This document shows positions 1 through 8,519 of a stretch of DNA of 64,000 nucleotides, in pieces (position 1 is the first letter of the stretch; each line of letters starts with the position of its first letter). Origin of the DNA: Fibrobacter succinogenes. GTDB taxonomy: Bacteria > Fibrobacterota > Fibrobacteria > Fibrobacterales > Fibrobacteraceae. The notes beneath the pieces are model-generated. The model was not told the DNA's origin and ran no database searches. It saw only the letters and a program-made list of their open reading frames with translations. Location of the stretch: contig CADCGB010000007.1 of assembly GCA_902800815.1 (NCBI GenBank), forward strand, positions 62,001 through 126,000, in the 5' to 3' direction. The position numbers and the translations under genes are program-made.

Positions 1-287
1 CAATCCAGGGGGAACCCGAGCCGCTCAAGAAGGCGCGCAGGACGGTAAAGATTATGGGGCGTGGCGGTACGAGTTTCCAGCCTGCTGCTGACTACTACTG
101 CGAACATCCCGAATACGATGGGCTTATCTACTTTACCGACGGCTACGCCCCGCCTCCGGTATTCAACACCAAGCGCCCCATCGATGTGCTGTGGGTAATA
201 TGCAGCAAGCAGTGCTACGCGGAGAATGCCGAGTGGATCCGCAAGATAAAACGCAACCGAGTCACCTTTATTCCGAGGAGTGAATGA
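1..287 (+). CDS. VWA-like (DUF2201-type) protein, C-terminal end only
   Basis: Reading frame 3 is open from the left edge of the window to TGA at 285-287, so only about the last 94 residues are present. The sequence resembles the C-terminus of VWA-like DUF2201 proteins: a GRGGTSF segment followed by a hydrophobic strand ending in YFTDGYA, then a short strand before VLWVI. Members of this family usually sit beside a MoxR-type AAA ATPase, which would lie upstream of the window. The stop overlaps the next start region, so the two genes are translationally coupled. The family's biochemical role is not established, and whether the metal-binding residues are intact cannot be judged from this fragment. 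Confidence 0.7.
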   Translation, partial: IQGEPEPLKKARRTVKIMGRGGTSFQPAADYYCEHPEYDGLIYFTDGYAPPPVFNTKRPIDVLWVICSKQCYAENAEWIRKIKRNRVTFIPRSE

Positions 288-1102
288 TGGACAAGAAGAA
301 ACTTCTAGAAACCTCGTACCACCTCCTGATGGACGAGTACTGGCGCGGGCTTACCATGGGGCTCGGCAAGTCGCACGAAAACGGGAGGGACCCGTACTGC
401 AGGGACTACAAGATGGCTGCCTTCAAGATGACCGTCTTTGCAAATGGTGTCAAGGGTTATTATAATGATGTGACCCGGCGCCTTAAGGACTCGTGTGTCG
501 GTATTGAGTTCAGGCCCAAGGCGTGGAGGGAGCGGTCGAAAATGTGCATTGCGCTTTCCGTCAACTTTGCGACGGGAATAGGGCATGTTTTTTTTCAAAG
601 CAAGATTGGCTTGCTCAAGGGCGATCATGTGCACATGATGTCGGAAGAAATCCGGGACGTAGATATCCTTGCCTCGCTCGAAGACATACGCGCCTTTCTC
701 GATAAGTATCCGGAATACGAGAAGGAAGCCGAAGCGATTGCAGAAGAGAAGCGGATTGAGGAGATAAAGCAGCATAAGCTTGCCGAGATGGCGTCTCAGA
801 GCATCGAGACCATTGTACCGCAGATTATGTCGCAGTCGGGTTACGACTGGATTTTGGAGGGGGTGTACAAGGGGTGGAGCCGTGTTGGGATTCCGGAGAG
901 TTACATTCTGCGCGTCAAGACGAAAAAGCATAAGATGATAGAGATCACCCTGAGCCAGAAGAATTTCATGGAAAAGATTCCCGGAATCCTGGATGTCGTC
1001 AGGCAAGTCGAGCAGATGCTGGAACAGGCCCCCTACGCCGTGAATATCGCGAATTATGGCCCCGGCGTACAGTGGAACAAGGGCTCGGAAAACGTGCAAT
1101 AA
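287..1102 (+). CDS. Hypothetical protein, 271 aa, coupled to the VWA-like gene
   Basis: I do not recognise this protein. Two ATGs lie in tandem at 284 and 287. The GAGGAG ribosome site at 275-280 is only 3 nt from the first but 6 nt from the second, so I chose 287. The protein has no signal peptide or membrane segment. A charged helix rich in E and K occupies about residues 145-170. The C-terminal half is mixed alpha/beta with a KTKKHKMIEI strand. It overlaps the stop of the VWA-like gene, so it belongs to the same transcript. The gene ends 1 nt before the first of the recurring CGACA-N5-TGTCG repeats. Confidence 0.75.
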   Translation: MDKKKLLETSYHLLMDEYWRGLTMGLGKSHENGRDPYCRDYKMAAFKMTVFANGVKGYYNDVTRRLKDSCVGIEFRPKAWRERSKMCIALSVNFATGIGHVFFQSKIGLLKGDHVHMMSEEIRDVDILASLEDIRAFLDKYPEYEKEAEAIAEEKRIEEIKQHKLAEMASQSIETIVPQIMSQSGYDWILEGVYKGWSRVGIPESYILRVKTKKHKMIEITLSQKNFMEKIPGILDVVRQVEQMLEQAPYAVNIANYGPGVQWNKGSENVQ

Positions 1103-1103
1103 A

Positions 1104-1142
1104 TGCGACAGTATTTGTCGTACCTCCATTCTATATTATAGT
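1104..1142 (+). promoter_or_regulatory. Operator-like inverted repeat overlapping the promoter of the tandem-AAA gene
   Basis: CGACA (1106-1110), 5 nt, TGTCG (1116-1120). The right arm doubles as a -35 box, TTGTCG (1115-1120), followed after 16 nt by a -10 box, TATAGT (1137-1142). The same arrangement recurs at 6733-6770 with a 17-nt spacer. A protein bound to the repeat would cover the -35 box, which suggests repression. The WYL-domain protein at 3655 is the obvious candidate. That link is an inference. Confidence 0.6.
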
Positions 1143-1214
1143 CGTTAAATAATTGATATCGCGCGTGCGGTTTACTTTTTTTACCCACGTGACGATATAT
1201 AGTGGAGGACATAT

Positions 1215-3548
1215 ATGAGAAAAGATTATTTTAAGGGTGTATTGGGTTCGCTGCATGCGGACCGTTCCGGCAAGAAACTTACCCAGGATTTCGTGACGCT
1301 CAAGAGTTACGAGTACTGGATCCGCATGATGCGCGTCTGCAAGAGTTACCCCGATGCGGACGACTGCATTGCGATTTTCCCGAAGGAACGTGCCTCGCGC
1401 GTGCTGAAGGACCTCTCGGAGCACTTCTTGAAACTTAACGAGGAAGAGGACCGCATTCCGGCATCTAGTAAGAAGCGCTTCGTCAGGGAGGCGAATGGCA
1501 GTTATGCCGGCAAGAGGCTCCGCTGCGACGAGGACAACGAGGAAATGAGCGTCGCCTACCAGCGCCGCGTAATGGCGGTCGTGCGCTTCAACGACGTGAT
1601 CAACAGGTCGTGTTCCATTAGGGATATCAGCGACTTCGTGCGTAACTACCTGTGCGGGGAAGGAATCTTTGACACGTCGTCACAGAAGGTCTTCTACGAA
1701 AGCGCTACCCGCGAACTGGAAAACTTCCTGAGGGACAACGCCGAGTTTAATGATGGCTACTTCAGGCGCCTGAACATCGTGCAGAAGGCGTTCAACCTGA
1801 GCGACGACGAGATGGAAATCCTTATGTTCTCGTGGATTTTCTTCAACAAGGAGCAGTGCAGTTCGCTCCTGGACATGCTCGGTTCGCGCAGGTTCCGCGG
1901 CGCGGCGCTCCCGGATATTTTCCCGCAGCTCTACCCGGATATTGATTTCGAGAGTCTCGTGTCGAACAAGGGTACGCTCAAGAATATGGGAATCCTGGAC
2001 GAGGACCTGGATATTTCCAAGCGCATAGGGATGTTCCTGGACGGGCATTCGGGTAACGACCTCGATAGTCTCTACTTCAGGGTATACGAGGGCGGCTGTG
2101 TCGCCTACAAGAAGCTCTGCCGCAAGAACCCGAAGGTGGAACTCGCCTTCAACATGCTTAAGCACCACAAGGTGGGCGATGGCCTGAACCTGTTCCTCTA
2201 CGGTGTCGAGGGTACCGGCAAGACGGAGCTCGCAAAGGCGATGGCGAAGGAACTCAAGCGCCCGCTGGTACTTACCAACATCAGTACCGAGGGTACTCAC
2301 CGCGAAAGCAAGGAGAACTCGGTGGTGCGTAGCCGCATGGGGAGCATCCTCTATGCCGCCACCAAGTACCAGAACAAGAAGGCTATCCTCCTAGTCGACG
2401 AGGCCGACGTGATTCTCAACTGCTGCGAGAAAGGCGCGCTGAACTTCTTCCTGGAACAAATCAAGGTTCCGGTCATCTGGATTTCGAATACGGTGAACTG
2501 GATCGAGAATAGCACGCTTCGCCGTTTTAACTACTCCATTCATTTCGACCGCCCCGATGCTGAGAGACGCACGCAGGTGTGGGAATCGGTGGTGAGCGTA
2601 CATAGCGCGAAGTCCATCATTCCCGAAGACAAGGTGAAGCTGTTTGCTGCCGAACTCCAGGTTACCGCAGGCGGCATCACGCAGGCGATTGTGGGCACCA
2701 AGAAGTTGCTGGAGGCGGGCTGCAAGGTGGACCCGGTAAAGACTATCCGTACCATCGCGGAAGCGCAGGCGGAACTCCTGAACCTCGACCCGGAATATGC
2801 AAGCCGCGACAAGGAAACCCGTGCACCCCGCTACTTGCTCGATGCCATCACTACCGATACCGACATGCCGAAGGTGTTGAAGGTGATGAACACGTTCGAT
2901 GCCAAGTGGAAGGAGATGAAGGAGGGTGATCGTCCCGATAGCCTGAACATCCTTCTCTATGGTCCTCCGGGCACCGGCAAGACGGAATTCGCGAAGCACC
3001 TCGCGCGTACGCTCGACCGCAAGCTCATTATCAAGAAGACGAGCGACCTGCTGAACTGCTATGTGGGCGAGACCGAGAAGGGCATCCGCAAGATGTTCAA
3101 GGAGGCCGAGGAGAAGAAGGCCATCCTCTTCCTCGACGAGGCCGACAGCCTTATCCGTGACCGCAGCGGTGCGACCCGCAACTGGGAAGTGACGCAGGTG
3201 AACGAGATGCTCACGCAGATGGAGAACTTCAAGGGCATCTTCATCGCGGCGACAAACTTCGACGGTGCGCTCGATATGGCATCGCGCAGGCGCTTTGCGC
3301 TGAAGGTGAAGTTCGGCTACCTCAAGCCCGAAGGCATCGAGAAGCTGTGGCAGGCGTTCTTCCCGAGCGTAGAAATGCCCGATGCTGTGCGCAGCCTCCG
3401 CATGCTCACCCCGGGTGACTTCAATGCGGCCTACGGTACGCTCCGCTTCTACGACAAGAGCGAGCTTACTGGTGAGATTATCCTCGACGCGCTCAAGTCC
3501 GAGATTGCCTACAAGGATGGTCGCGAAGGTCGCACGATGGGCCTGTAA
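1215..3548 (+). CDS. Tandem AAA ATPase, 777 aa
   Basis: This protein contains two AAA modules. Module 1 has Walker A at residues 330-337 (GVEGTGKT) and Walker B around 391-396 (ILLVDE). Module 2 has GPPGTGKT at 583-590 and ILFLDE around 637-642, followed by ATNF and an ASRRRF stretch that could supply the arginine finger. Residues 1-300 are a helical region that I do not recognise. The start at 1215 follows GTGGAGGA at 1202-1209. The double-module layout suggests a hexameric remodelling or unfolding machine working on a protein or nucleoprotein substrate. It lies between the VWA-like pair and the WYL regulator and has its own promoter with the shared operator. Confidence 0.85.
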   Translation: MRKDYFKGVLGSLHADRSGKKLTQDFVTLKSYEYWIRMMRVCKSYPDADDCIAIFPKERASRVLKDLSEHFLKLNEEEDRIPASSKKRFVREANGSYAGKRLRCDEDNEEMSVAYQRRVMAVVRFNDVINRSCSIRDISDFVRNYLCGEGIFDTSSQKVFYESATRELENFLRDNAEFNDGYFRRLNIVQKAFNLSDDEMEILMFSWIFFNKEQCSSLLDMLGSRRFRGAALPDIFPQLYPDIDFESLVSNKGTLKNMGILDEDLDISKRIGMFLDGHSGNDLDSLYFRVYEGGCVAYKKLCRKNPKVELAFNMLKHHKVGDGLNLFLYGVEGTGKTELAKAMAKELKRPLVLTNISTEGTHRESKENSVVRSRMGSILYAATKYQNKKAILLVDEADVILNCCEKGALNFFLEQIKVPVIWISNTVNWIENSTLRRFNYSIHFDRPDAERRTQVWESVVSVHSAKSIIPEDKVKLFAAELQVTAGGITQAIVGTKKLLEAGCKVDPVKTIRTIAEAQAELLNLDPEYASRDKETRAPRYLLDAITTDTDMPKVLKVMNTFDAKWKEMKEGDRPDSLNILLYGPPGTGKTEFAKHLARTLDRKLIIKKTSDLLNCYVGETEKGIRKMFKEAEEKKAILFLDEADSLIRDRSGATRNWEVTQVNEMLTQMENFKGIFIAATNFDGALDMASRRRFALKVKFGYLKPEGIEKLWQAFFPSVEMPDAVRSLRMLTPGDFNAAYGTLRFYDKSELTGEIILDALKSEIAYKDGREGRTMGL

Positions 3549-3568
3549 TTCATTTTGCACCCCAAAAA

Positions 3569-3583
3569 CGACTGTATTTGTCG
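3569..3583 (+). promoter_or_regulatory. Second copy of the cluster's inverted repeat, upstream of the WYL gene
   Basis: CGACT, GTATT, TGTCG. The core matches the copy at 1106-1120 in 14 of 15 positions. It lies 21 nt after the tandem-AAA stop and 71 nt before the WYL start codon. I see no clean -10 box at 17 nt here, so it may mark autoregulation of a weak promoter (TATATT around 3623-3628) or a looping site. Confidence 0.5.
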
Positions 3584-3589
3584 CAAAAG

Positions 3590-3620
3590 AGAACTATTTT
3601 TTCACAAATAGTTCTTTTTG
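3590..3620 (+). terminator. AT-rich hairpin with T-run after the tandem-AAA gene
   Basis: AGAACTATTT (3590-3599) pairs perfectly with AAATAGTTCT (3606-3615) around a 6-nt loop and runs into TTTTTG. It could act as an intrinsic terminator despite its low GC. Since it lies between an operator-like repeat and the WYL start, it could equally be a regulatory palindrome. Confidence 0.5.
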
Positions 3621-3654
3621 TTTATATTTAGGGAGAATATATCCAGGAGGCATT

Positions 3655-4671
3655 ATGGCGGACATGACCCGCGGCGAAAGGACGGTACAGCTCTTTGCGA
3701 AGGTGATTTCGAACCCGAGCAAGAAATTTACCGTGAGCGACCTGATGAGCGCGTTCAACATTCCCGACGAGGAGCGTCGTAATGTGCAGCGCGATATGCG
3801 GTTCCTTTCGGAAATGGATGGCGGCCGGTATATCGCCTGCGAGAACGAGGGCCGCACTGCAGTTTACAGGTCTGCGCTCCACAATGCCGAAAGGCTCCTG
3901 TTCCCGAATTTCGAGAACACCATGCTGCACTTCGTGTTCCTGAAGCGCATCGCGAATATATACCCCGCGACAAGCGAAATCATCACGCAACTTTTGGAAC
4001 GTATCGAGAAGAGCCTGCCCACAAGCGAGCAGAAAACGCTCCAGCAACTCAGCGGTGAACTGAACACGAAAATTATGTTCATGGGCACGCCTCCCGATTT
4101 CGAGGAAGACGCGAGCGAAAAGATACGGACGATCCTCCAGGCAATTCATGAGCATCGCAAGATAAACGTCACCTATCGCGATCGTGGCGATTCCCAAAAG
4201 CAGTCCAAGCGCATCCCGCTGATGATTGTCATCTACAAGGACGACCTTTATGTAGGTTGCCAGTCCGAAAAGGTCAAGGGAGTCACCTACACGCTCAAGT
4301 TCCGGCGAATCAAGAGCGTGAAACTCACGCAGGATACTTTTGCCGAAGACCCGAAGATTGTGGATAAACTAAGGCGACAGGTGACATCGGGTGCGGCGTT
4401 TATGAGCGGGCAGGAACCGAAATTGCAGGACGTTGAAATCGAGTTCGAAGGCCAGGCGCGCTTTTACCTTGAGGAAAACCCGTACAACCGCTCCATGAAT
4501 ATCGGCAAGGAGAAGAACGGCAAGATTCTCGTGAAGATGAAGGCCGAGATCAACCAGCTCCTGGTGAACTGGGTCGTGTCATTCTCTACCGTCGCACGCG
4601 TTATCAAGCCCGCTCCGCTTCGCAGGAAACTTAGGGAATTTGCGAAATACCTGACGGAAACCTACGGCTAG
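3655..4671 (+). CDS. WYL-domain transcriptional regulator, 338 aa
   Basis: The N-terminal 70 residues look like a winged helix-turn-helix (FTVSDLMSAFNI followed by RNVQRDMRFL). A WYL-type domain follows at roughly 160-260, with strands around the KDDLYVGC segment, where the usual W-Y-L triplet is not preserved. A C-terminal extension ends in the conserved-looking PLRRKLREFAKY. WYL proteins are ligand-sensing regulators often found with defence genes, where several act as repressors on inverted repeats. The frame is open further upstream, but AGGAGG at 3645-3650, 4 nt before ATG 3655, fixes the start. It is probably the regulator acting on the CGACA-N5-TGTCG repeats of this cluster (inference). 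Confidence 0.85.
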   Translation: MADMTRGERTVQLFAKVISNPSKKFTVSDLMSAFNIPDEERRNVQRDMRFLSEMDGGRYIACENEGRTAVYRSALHNAERLLFPNFENTMLHFVFLKRIANIYPATSEIITQLLERIEKSLPTSEQKTLQQLSGELNTKIMFMGTPPDFEEDASEKIRTILQAIHEHRKINVTYRDRGDSQKQSKRIPLMIVIYKDDLYVGCQSEKVKGVTYTLKFRRIKSVKLTQDTFAEDPKIVDKLRRQVTSGAAFMSGQEPKLQDVEIEFEGQARFYLEENPYNRSMNIGKEKNGKILVKMKAEINQLLVNWVVSFSTVARVIKPAPLRRKLREFAKYLTETYG

Positions 4672-4697
4672 GACGGTACAGGTTATAAGGAGTAAGC

Positions 4698-6695
4698 ATG
4701 CAAAAATTCTTCACTAAATCTGCCTTTAACCAAGCTGTTGAATGCCCAATGCGGGCGTATTACTACCGGAATGGCAAGGATTATGCTTACCATTATGAGG
4801 GGCCGGATGGCATTGCCGAAATCGGTGACCAGTTCGGCGCCCTTGCCTGTATTTACGAGGGTGTTCCCGACGAAAACATCATTCGCAGGGGTGGCGCAAA
4901 CCCGGTTGAGGCGCAGGCAAAGTCGATTGATGATACGCTTGAGCTTTTGCGTAAAGAGAATGTTGATATCGGAGAAGCGGCTTTTTCTACGGACAAGTAC
5001 CTTGTCTACGTGGACATCCTCCACAAGCGAGGTGACGAGCTTACGATAATCGAAGTTAAGTCTAAGTGCATTAGTGCAAGCAAGCCTTTATACAGGTTTG
5101 ACAAAAAGGGAAAATGCTCTTCCGATTACCTTGATAAAATTCTTGATGTAACCTTCCAGAAATACGTGATTCAGCAATTCATCAAGACCCATAGTGAATT
5201 TGCAAACCTTAAGGTGCATGCCAAGCTGATGATGGTGAATTCCGAGGCCGTATGCGATGTGGATTCTCTAAGTACCCTTTTGCGCATAAAATTCCTCGAA
5301 AGCGGCCATCGCGAAATAGAATGCGCGCCGGATATTCGCGAAAAGTTGCAAGGCAAAAATCGTATTGACCGTATTATGGATGTCGATGAAATCAGTGACA
5401 AGATTATCGCGGATGAAATCCCGAACATTGCAGAAATGTTCAACGGTTGCTTTGTAGATTACGTCGAAAAAGTGGCGGACATGTACATCAACAACCGCAA
5501 GGATTTTAGCGTATGTCAGATTGGGACTGATTGCTTCAAGTGCCCTTTCCGCAAGGAAACTGGTGATGATAAATCCGATGGTCGTGTTGAGTGTTTCCAG
5601 AACGTGTGCGGCGTTGATATTGCTGGAAAGGCCGTCATTACGGATGTAAAAGGTGCATCGGTAGGACTTCCTGCAACTCTTAAGAAAGGCGCTTGGCTTG
5701 AACAAAAGAAGTTTTTCTTGACCGATATTGACGAAAACGAATACGTTTCTGCCGAAAACGCGACGCCCGAGGCCTTCCAAAAGCGTACGGAACTATCGAC
5801 TGATGATCTCCGCTACCTGCACGTGCATAGCGTGAAGACAGGGAGCAACGATGCGACATTCCTGAAAGAAGCCGCAAAGGCCGAAATGAGCAAGTGGACG
5901 TACCCGCTCCATTTTATCGATTTCGAGACTTACCAGGGTGCTGTTCCGTTATTCAGGGGGAATCGCCCCAATGAAGAAATTGCCTACCAGTTCTCGCACC
6001 ATATTGCCTATGAAGATGGCACTTTTAAGCATGCCGGAGAATATATTTCGCTTGATGCTGGCAAGTTCCCGAACTTCGAATTTGTCCGTGCACTAAAAAA
6101 CCAGTTGGACGATGACGAGGGAACTATTTTCCGTTACGATATTCATGAAAACAGTATTCTCAATGCCATCCGAATTCAGCTGATAGATTCCAATGAAACG
6201 GATAAAGAGGAGTTGATACGGTTTATAGAATGCATTACGCACCCGACCGGAAGTTGTAAGGTTCCTTTTGAGCCGAGTGTCCGCGATATGAAGGATCTGA
6301 AGGAAATTGCCCAGAAGTACTTCTATCATCCGAGCATGGGTTCGTCGAATTCTATTAAGCAGGTGATGCCCGCTATTTTGCAGAGCGATTCGTATTTCCG
6401 TGAAAACTACGGTGACAATATGGACCCCTATCACAACTTGCCTTCCCTAGAAGCGTTTGCCGCTAAAGTTAACAAGGACGAATTCCCTGCCGACTTTGAC
6501 GATTCGGATGTATGGAATGCCGACAAGCAAATCAACCGTGGTGGAATCAGCAAGCTGGACTATGTCTTGTTGCAAGCGGGCCGCTTTAACAAGTTGCACA
6601 CCGAGGCTATTCGCAAGGCATCGCTCAGGTACTGCGAACTGGACACCTTGTCAATGGTCCGCATTTGGGAATATTTTAGGATTTCGACGAAGTAA
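4698..6695 (+). CDS. DUF2779-type protein: Cas4-like nuclease plus DEDDy exonuclease-like domain
   Basis: The 665-aa protein has two nuclease signatures. The N-terminal half carries a PD-(D/E)XK core (D106, E119, K121 in a D...EVK arrangement) and a Cas4/AddB-like cysteine set, one N-terminal Cys (C16) and three later ones (C273, C279, C282), which suggests an Fe-S cluster. The C-terminal half starts with FIDFET (D408, E410), has a YDIHEN segment, and ends with YCELD (Y645, D649), matching the motifs of DEDDy 3'-5' exonucleases. This combination fits the DUF2779 family. Start by AAGGAG 7 nt before ATG. The gene is visibly more AT-rich in its third codon positions than its neighbours, a sign of transfer. 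It is probably co-transcribed with the WYL gene (26-nt gap). Activity is untested. Confidence 0.75.
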   Translation: MQKFFTKSAFNQAVECPMRAYYYRNGKDYAYHYEGPDGIAEIGDQFGALACIYEGVPDENIIRRGGANPVEAQAKSIDDTLELLRKENVDIGEAAFSTDKYLVYVDILHKRGDELTIIEVKSKCISASKPLYRFDKKGKCSSDYLDKILDVTFQKYVIQQFIKTHSEFANLKVHAKLMMVNSEAVCDVDSLSTLLRIKFLESGHREIECAPDIREKLQGKNRIDRIMDVDEISDKIIADEIPNIAEMFNGCFVDYVEKVADMYINNRKDFSVCQIGTDCFKCPFRKETGDDKSDGRVECFQNVCGVDIAGKAVITDVKGASVGLPATLKKGAWLEQKKFFLTDIDENEYVSAENATPEAFQKRTELSTDDLRYLHVHSVKTGSNDATFLKEAAKAEMSKWTYPLHFIDFETYQGAVPLFRGNRPNEEIAYQFSHHIAYEDGTFKHAGEYISLDAGKFPNFEFVRALKNQLDDDEGTIFRYDIHENSILNAIRIQLIDSNETDKEELIRFIECITHPTGSCKVPFEPSVRDMKDLKEIAQKYFYHPSMGSSNSIKQVMPAILQSDSYFRENYGDNMDPYHNLPSLEAFAAKVNKDEFPADFDDSDVWNADKQINRGGISKLDYVLLQAGRFNKLHTEAIRKASLRYCELDTLSMVRIWEYFRISTK

Positions 6696-6730
6696 GGCCG
6701 GTAATTCCCCTGTCTTTGTTCATTGCTCTG

Positions 6731-6770
6731 TGCGTCAGTAATTGTCGCATTTACCTGTTATATTTATAGT
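6731..6770 (+). promoter_or_regulatory. Third operator copy fused to a promoter
   Basis: TGCGTCAGTAATTGTCGCA (6731-6749) has ends that pair (TGCG/CGCA) around the same GTA-TTGTCG core. TTGTCG (6742-6747) as -35 and TATAGT (6765-6770) as -10 are 17 nt apart. It precedes the gene at 6789 and copies the layout of 1104-1142. Confidence 0.6.
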
Positions 6771-6788
6771 ATAAGCAGGGAGATGCAT

Positions 6789-7556
6789 ATGAACAAAAAT
6801 AGCCAGCAAATACAAGTCAATAACAACGTCAGGAGCTTTTACATTCTTAAGCTCTACGAATACCTCGGCCTGGAAGAACCCAGGTACCGAACCGACGATA
6901 ATGCGCGCCTAGCGGAATATCGCGGTGATATCGGGTTCGGCATAACCCTTACGGATGTCGGGTATTTCGAGACCCTGGACGAAGCCGAAAAGCACATTAG
7001 GCAAATCGCCAGAGAGGGCCGCCAGAGGCTTTATGGCTTTGTCGTCAAGGAAAAGCCGCTGGGCCATGTCATTAGCGGTGTAGACGACCTGTCGGTCAGG
7101 CGCTACCTGAAGGATGGCTCCCTTTGGCAGGTATGCGATACCTCGGGCGTTACCTACTGCGATGGGAAGCGCGTTGACCTGGGCGAAACCCGTTTCTATG
7201 GCCGCGACCCTAGCACGATTCACTTTAAGGAAGGCGACATTGTGGAAATCGCGGGCAATGACTTTGTTGAGCTCGGGATTGTCTGGCGCCTGCCCGCGAC
7301 AAAGGAACAGATGAAGGACGTCTGGGAACAATATCGCGAGGTATACGGTGCGGCAATTTCGACCGAGCACCCGGACGTACTTGACGATTGCTACGTCACC
7401 GCCGTCTATAACCCCATGAAGGTTCGTGGTTTTAAGCGTAGGATGGATTTCCCTGCCGTTGTCAACGTACTGCCTCCATCTTTGCCCGTTCCGAAGAACA
7501 TTGCCGACACGCTCCGCGAACGCCTCGAAATGGTAAAGAAGGAGAAAAAAGGATAG
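6789..7556 (+). CDS. Hypothetical protein of the WYL-linked cluster, 255 aa
   Basis: I do not recognise the family. In-frame ATGs exist at 6783 and 6789. AGGGAG at 6777-6782 abuts the first, so 6789 is preferred with 6-nt spacing. The protein is soluble. Residues 30-85 look alpha/beta with a DEAEKHIRQIA helix. The middle has a beta-rich stretch (FKEGDIVEI then FVELGIVWRLP) that reads like a small barrel. The C-terminus is basic (MVKKEKKG). It has its own promoter with the shared operator and is closed by a strong terminator, so it is a single-gene member of the regulon. Confidence 0.75.
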   Translation: MNKNSQQIQVNNNVRSFYILKLYEYLGLEEPRYRTDDNARLAEYRGDIGFGITLTDVGYFETLDEAEKHIRQIAREGRQRLYGFVVKEKPLGHVISGVDDLSVRRYLKDGSLWQVCDTSGVTYCDGKRVDLGETRFYGRDPSTIHFKEGDIVEIAGNDFVELGIVWRLPATKEQMKDVWEQYREVYGAAISTEHPDVLDDCYVTAVYNPMKVRGFKRRMDFPAVVNVLPPSLPVPKNIADTLRERLEMVKKEKKG

Positions 7557-7562
7557 CAAGAA

Positions 7563-7586
7563 GCCCGACTCAGTCGGGCATTTTTT
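7563..7586 (+). terminator. Intrinsic terminator
   Basis: GCCCGAC / GTCGGGC arms (7563-7569 and 7573-7579) around a 3-nt loop, followed by ATTTTTT. It ends the transcript of the 6789-7556 gene. Confidence 0.9.
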
Positions 7587-7630
7587 GTGTTTTTACAAAA
7601 AAAATCTGACAGACACTTTACATTTCCTCC

Positions 7631-7660
7631 TTGTCTTTCGATAATAATTATGCGTATATT
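7631..7660 (+). promoter_or_regulatory. Candidate promoter of the 7714 gene
   Basis: TTGTCT (7631-7636) and TATATT (7655-7660) are 18 nt apart. Only the TTGTC half of the cluster's repeat is present, and no left arm was found. Confidence 0.4.
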
Positions 7661-7713
7661 GGAATATATGCATAAACAGAAAATGACACAATGCCATTGA
7701 CAGGAGGTCTTTT

Positions 7714-8511
7714 ATGGCGACAATTCACATCGACGACTCGAAACCGTTCCCGTATTTCCCGGCGGAGCCGAACAACAAGCGCGAAACCTTTGCGGATTTC
7801 TGCAAGCGGCAGGCGGCGGAACTCAACCTTGTCAGCGACGAGATGGAACAGGAAAAAAGGGAACAGGCGGAAATGCAGGAGCTCATGAAAAAGAGCAACG
7901 AACGCAAGAAGGCGCTGTTCTACGACAACCTGGACTTGATTCTGCGGCATCGTGACGAGATCCGTGGGACCCCGCGGTACGCGAACATCGACGCGCATTA
8001 TCTTGTGCGTGGAGGCGGCCTTTATTTGGGACCATTATCCATGACAAGGCGGTATAACTTTGCAGGCACTCTCGTCAACATCAACCTCAAGCTTTCTACG
8101 CTCCTTGAAGTTTGGGACAATGCCCAGTTCAAGGTAGAATGCAGTTGTGGCGGCACGGCTGTTATCCGTTCGTTTGCAGGTTCACCCCTTTCGGGATGTT
8201 CGCAGGCGACGGCGATTTGCCCCTGTTGCAAAAAGGAGATTCGCGTTAGGAACCGCAGCTTTGGCGGTTACTATGGCCTGCTGCGCATAATGATTGACAG
8301 GGATATTGAAAAGGTTGCAAGGAACATTGTTGCCCAGTGGACCCATGCCGAGGTGAATTATGGCAAGAAGGTAGCCGAAGGGAATGATGCGAAATGGAAC
8401 AAGGCAGGTTCCGAATTGCATGGCGATGGTGAATTCTGCAACCTCGAGACCATGATCAACGAACTGAAAATGAAGGAGTTCAAGGCGCAATGCGAAGCGG
8501 AAAAAATGTGA
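7714..8511 (+). CDS. Hypothetical protein with zinc-ribbon-like cysteines, 265 aa
   Basis: The family is not recognised. The N-terminal third is charged and helical, with a probable coiled coil at residues 42-66. A cysteine group follows: C143-x-C145 and, after 23 residues, C169-x-C171-C172, with C162 between. This could bind zinc. The C-terminal 80 residues are helical. ATG 7714 has AGGAGG about 8 nt upstream. It is the last gene of the cluster on this strand and converges on sbcC. A fourth copy of the CGACA-N5-TGTCG repeat lies 9 nt after its stop. Confidence 0.75.
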   Translation: MATIHIDDSKPFPYFPAEPNNKRETFADFCKRQAAELNLVSDEMEQEKREQAEMQELMKKSNERKKALFYDNLDLILRHRDEIRGTPRYANIDAHYLVRGGGLYLGPLSMTRRYNFAGTLVNINLKLSTLLEVWDNAQFKVECSCGGTAVIRSFAGSPLSGCSQATAICPCCKKEIRVRNRSFGGYYGLLRIMIDRDIEKVARNIVAQWTHAEVNYGKKVAEGNDAKWNKAGSELHGDGEFCNLETMINELKMKEFKAQCEAEKM

Positions 8512-8519
8512 TGAAAAAG

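Noticed and set aside
2203..3560. Toxin-antitoxin or small genes antisense to the tandem-AAA gene
   Set aside because: The minus-strand frames have no ribosome sites and mirror the codon pattern of the AAA gene.
3382..3654. Upstream extension of the WYL gene
   Set aside because: It runs through the end of the tandem-AAA gene and the intergenic hairpin. AGGAGG before ATG 3655 and the start of the winged helix mark the real start.
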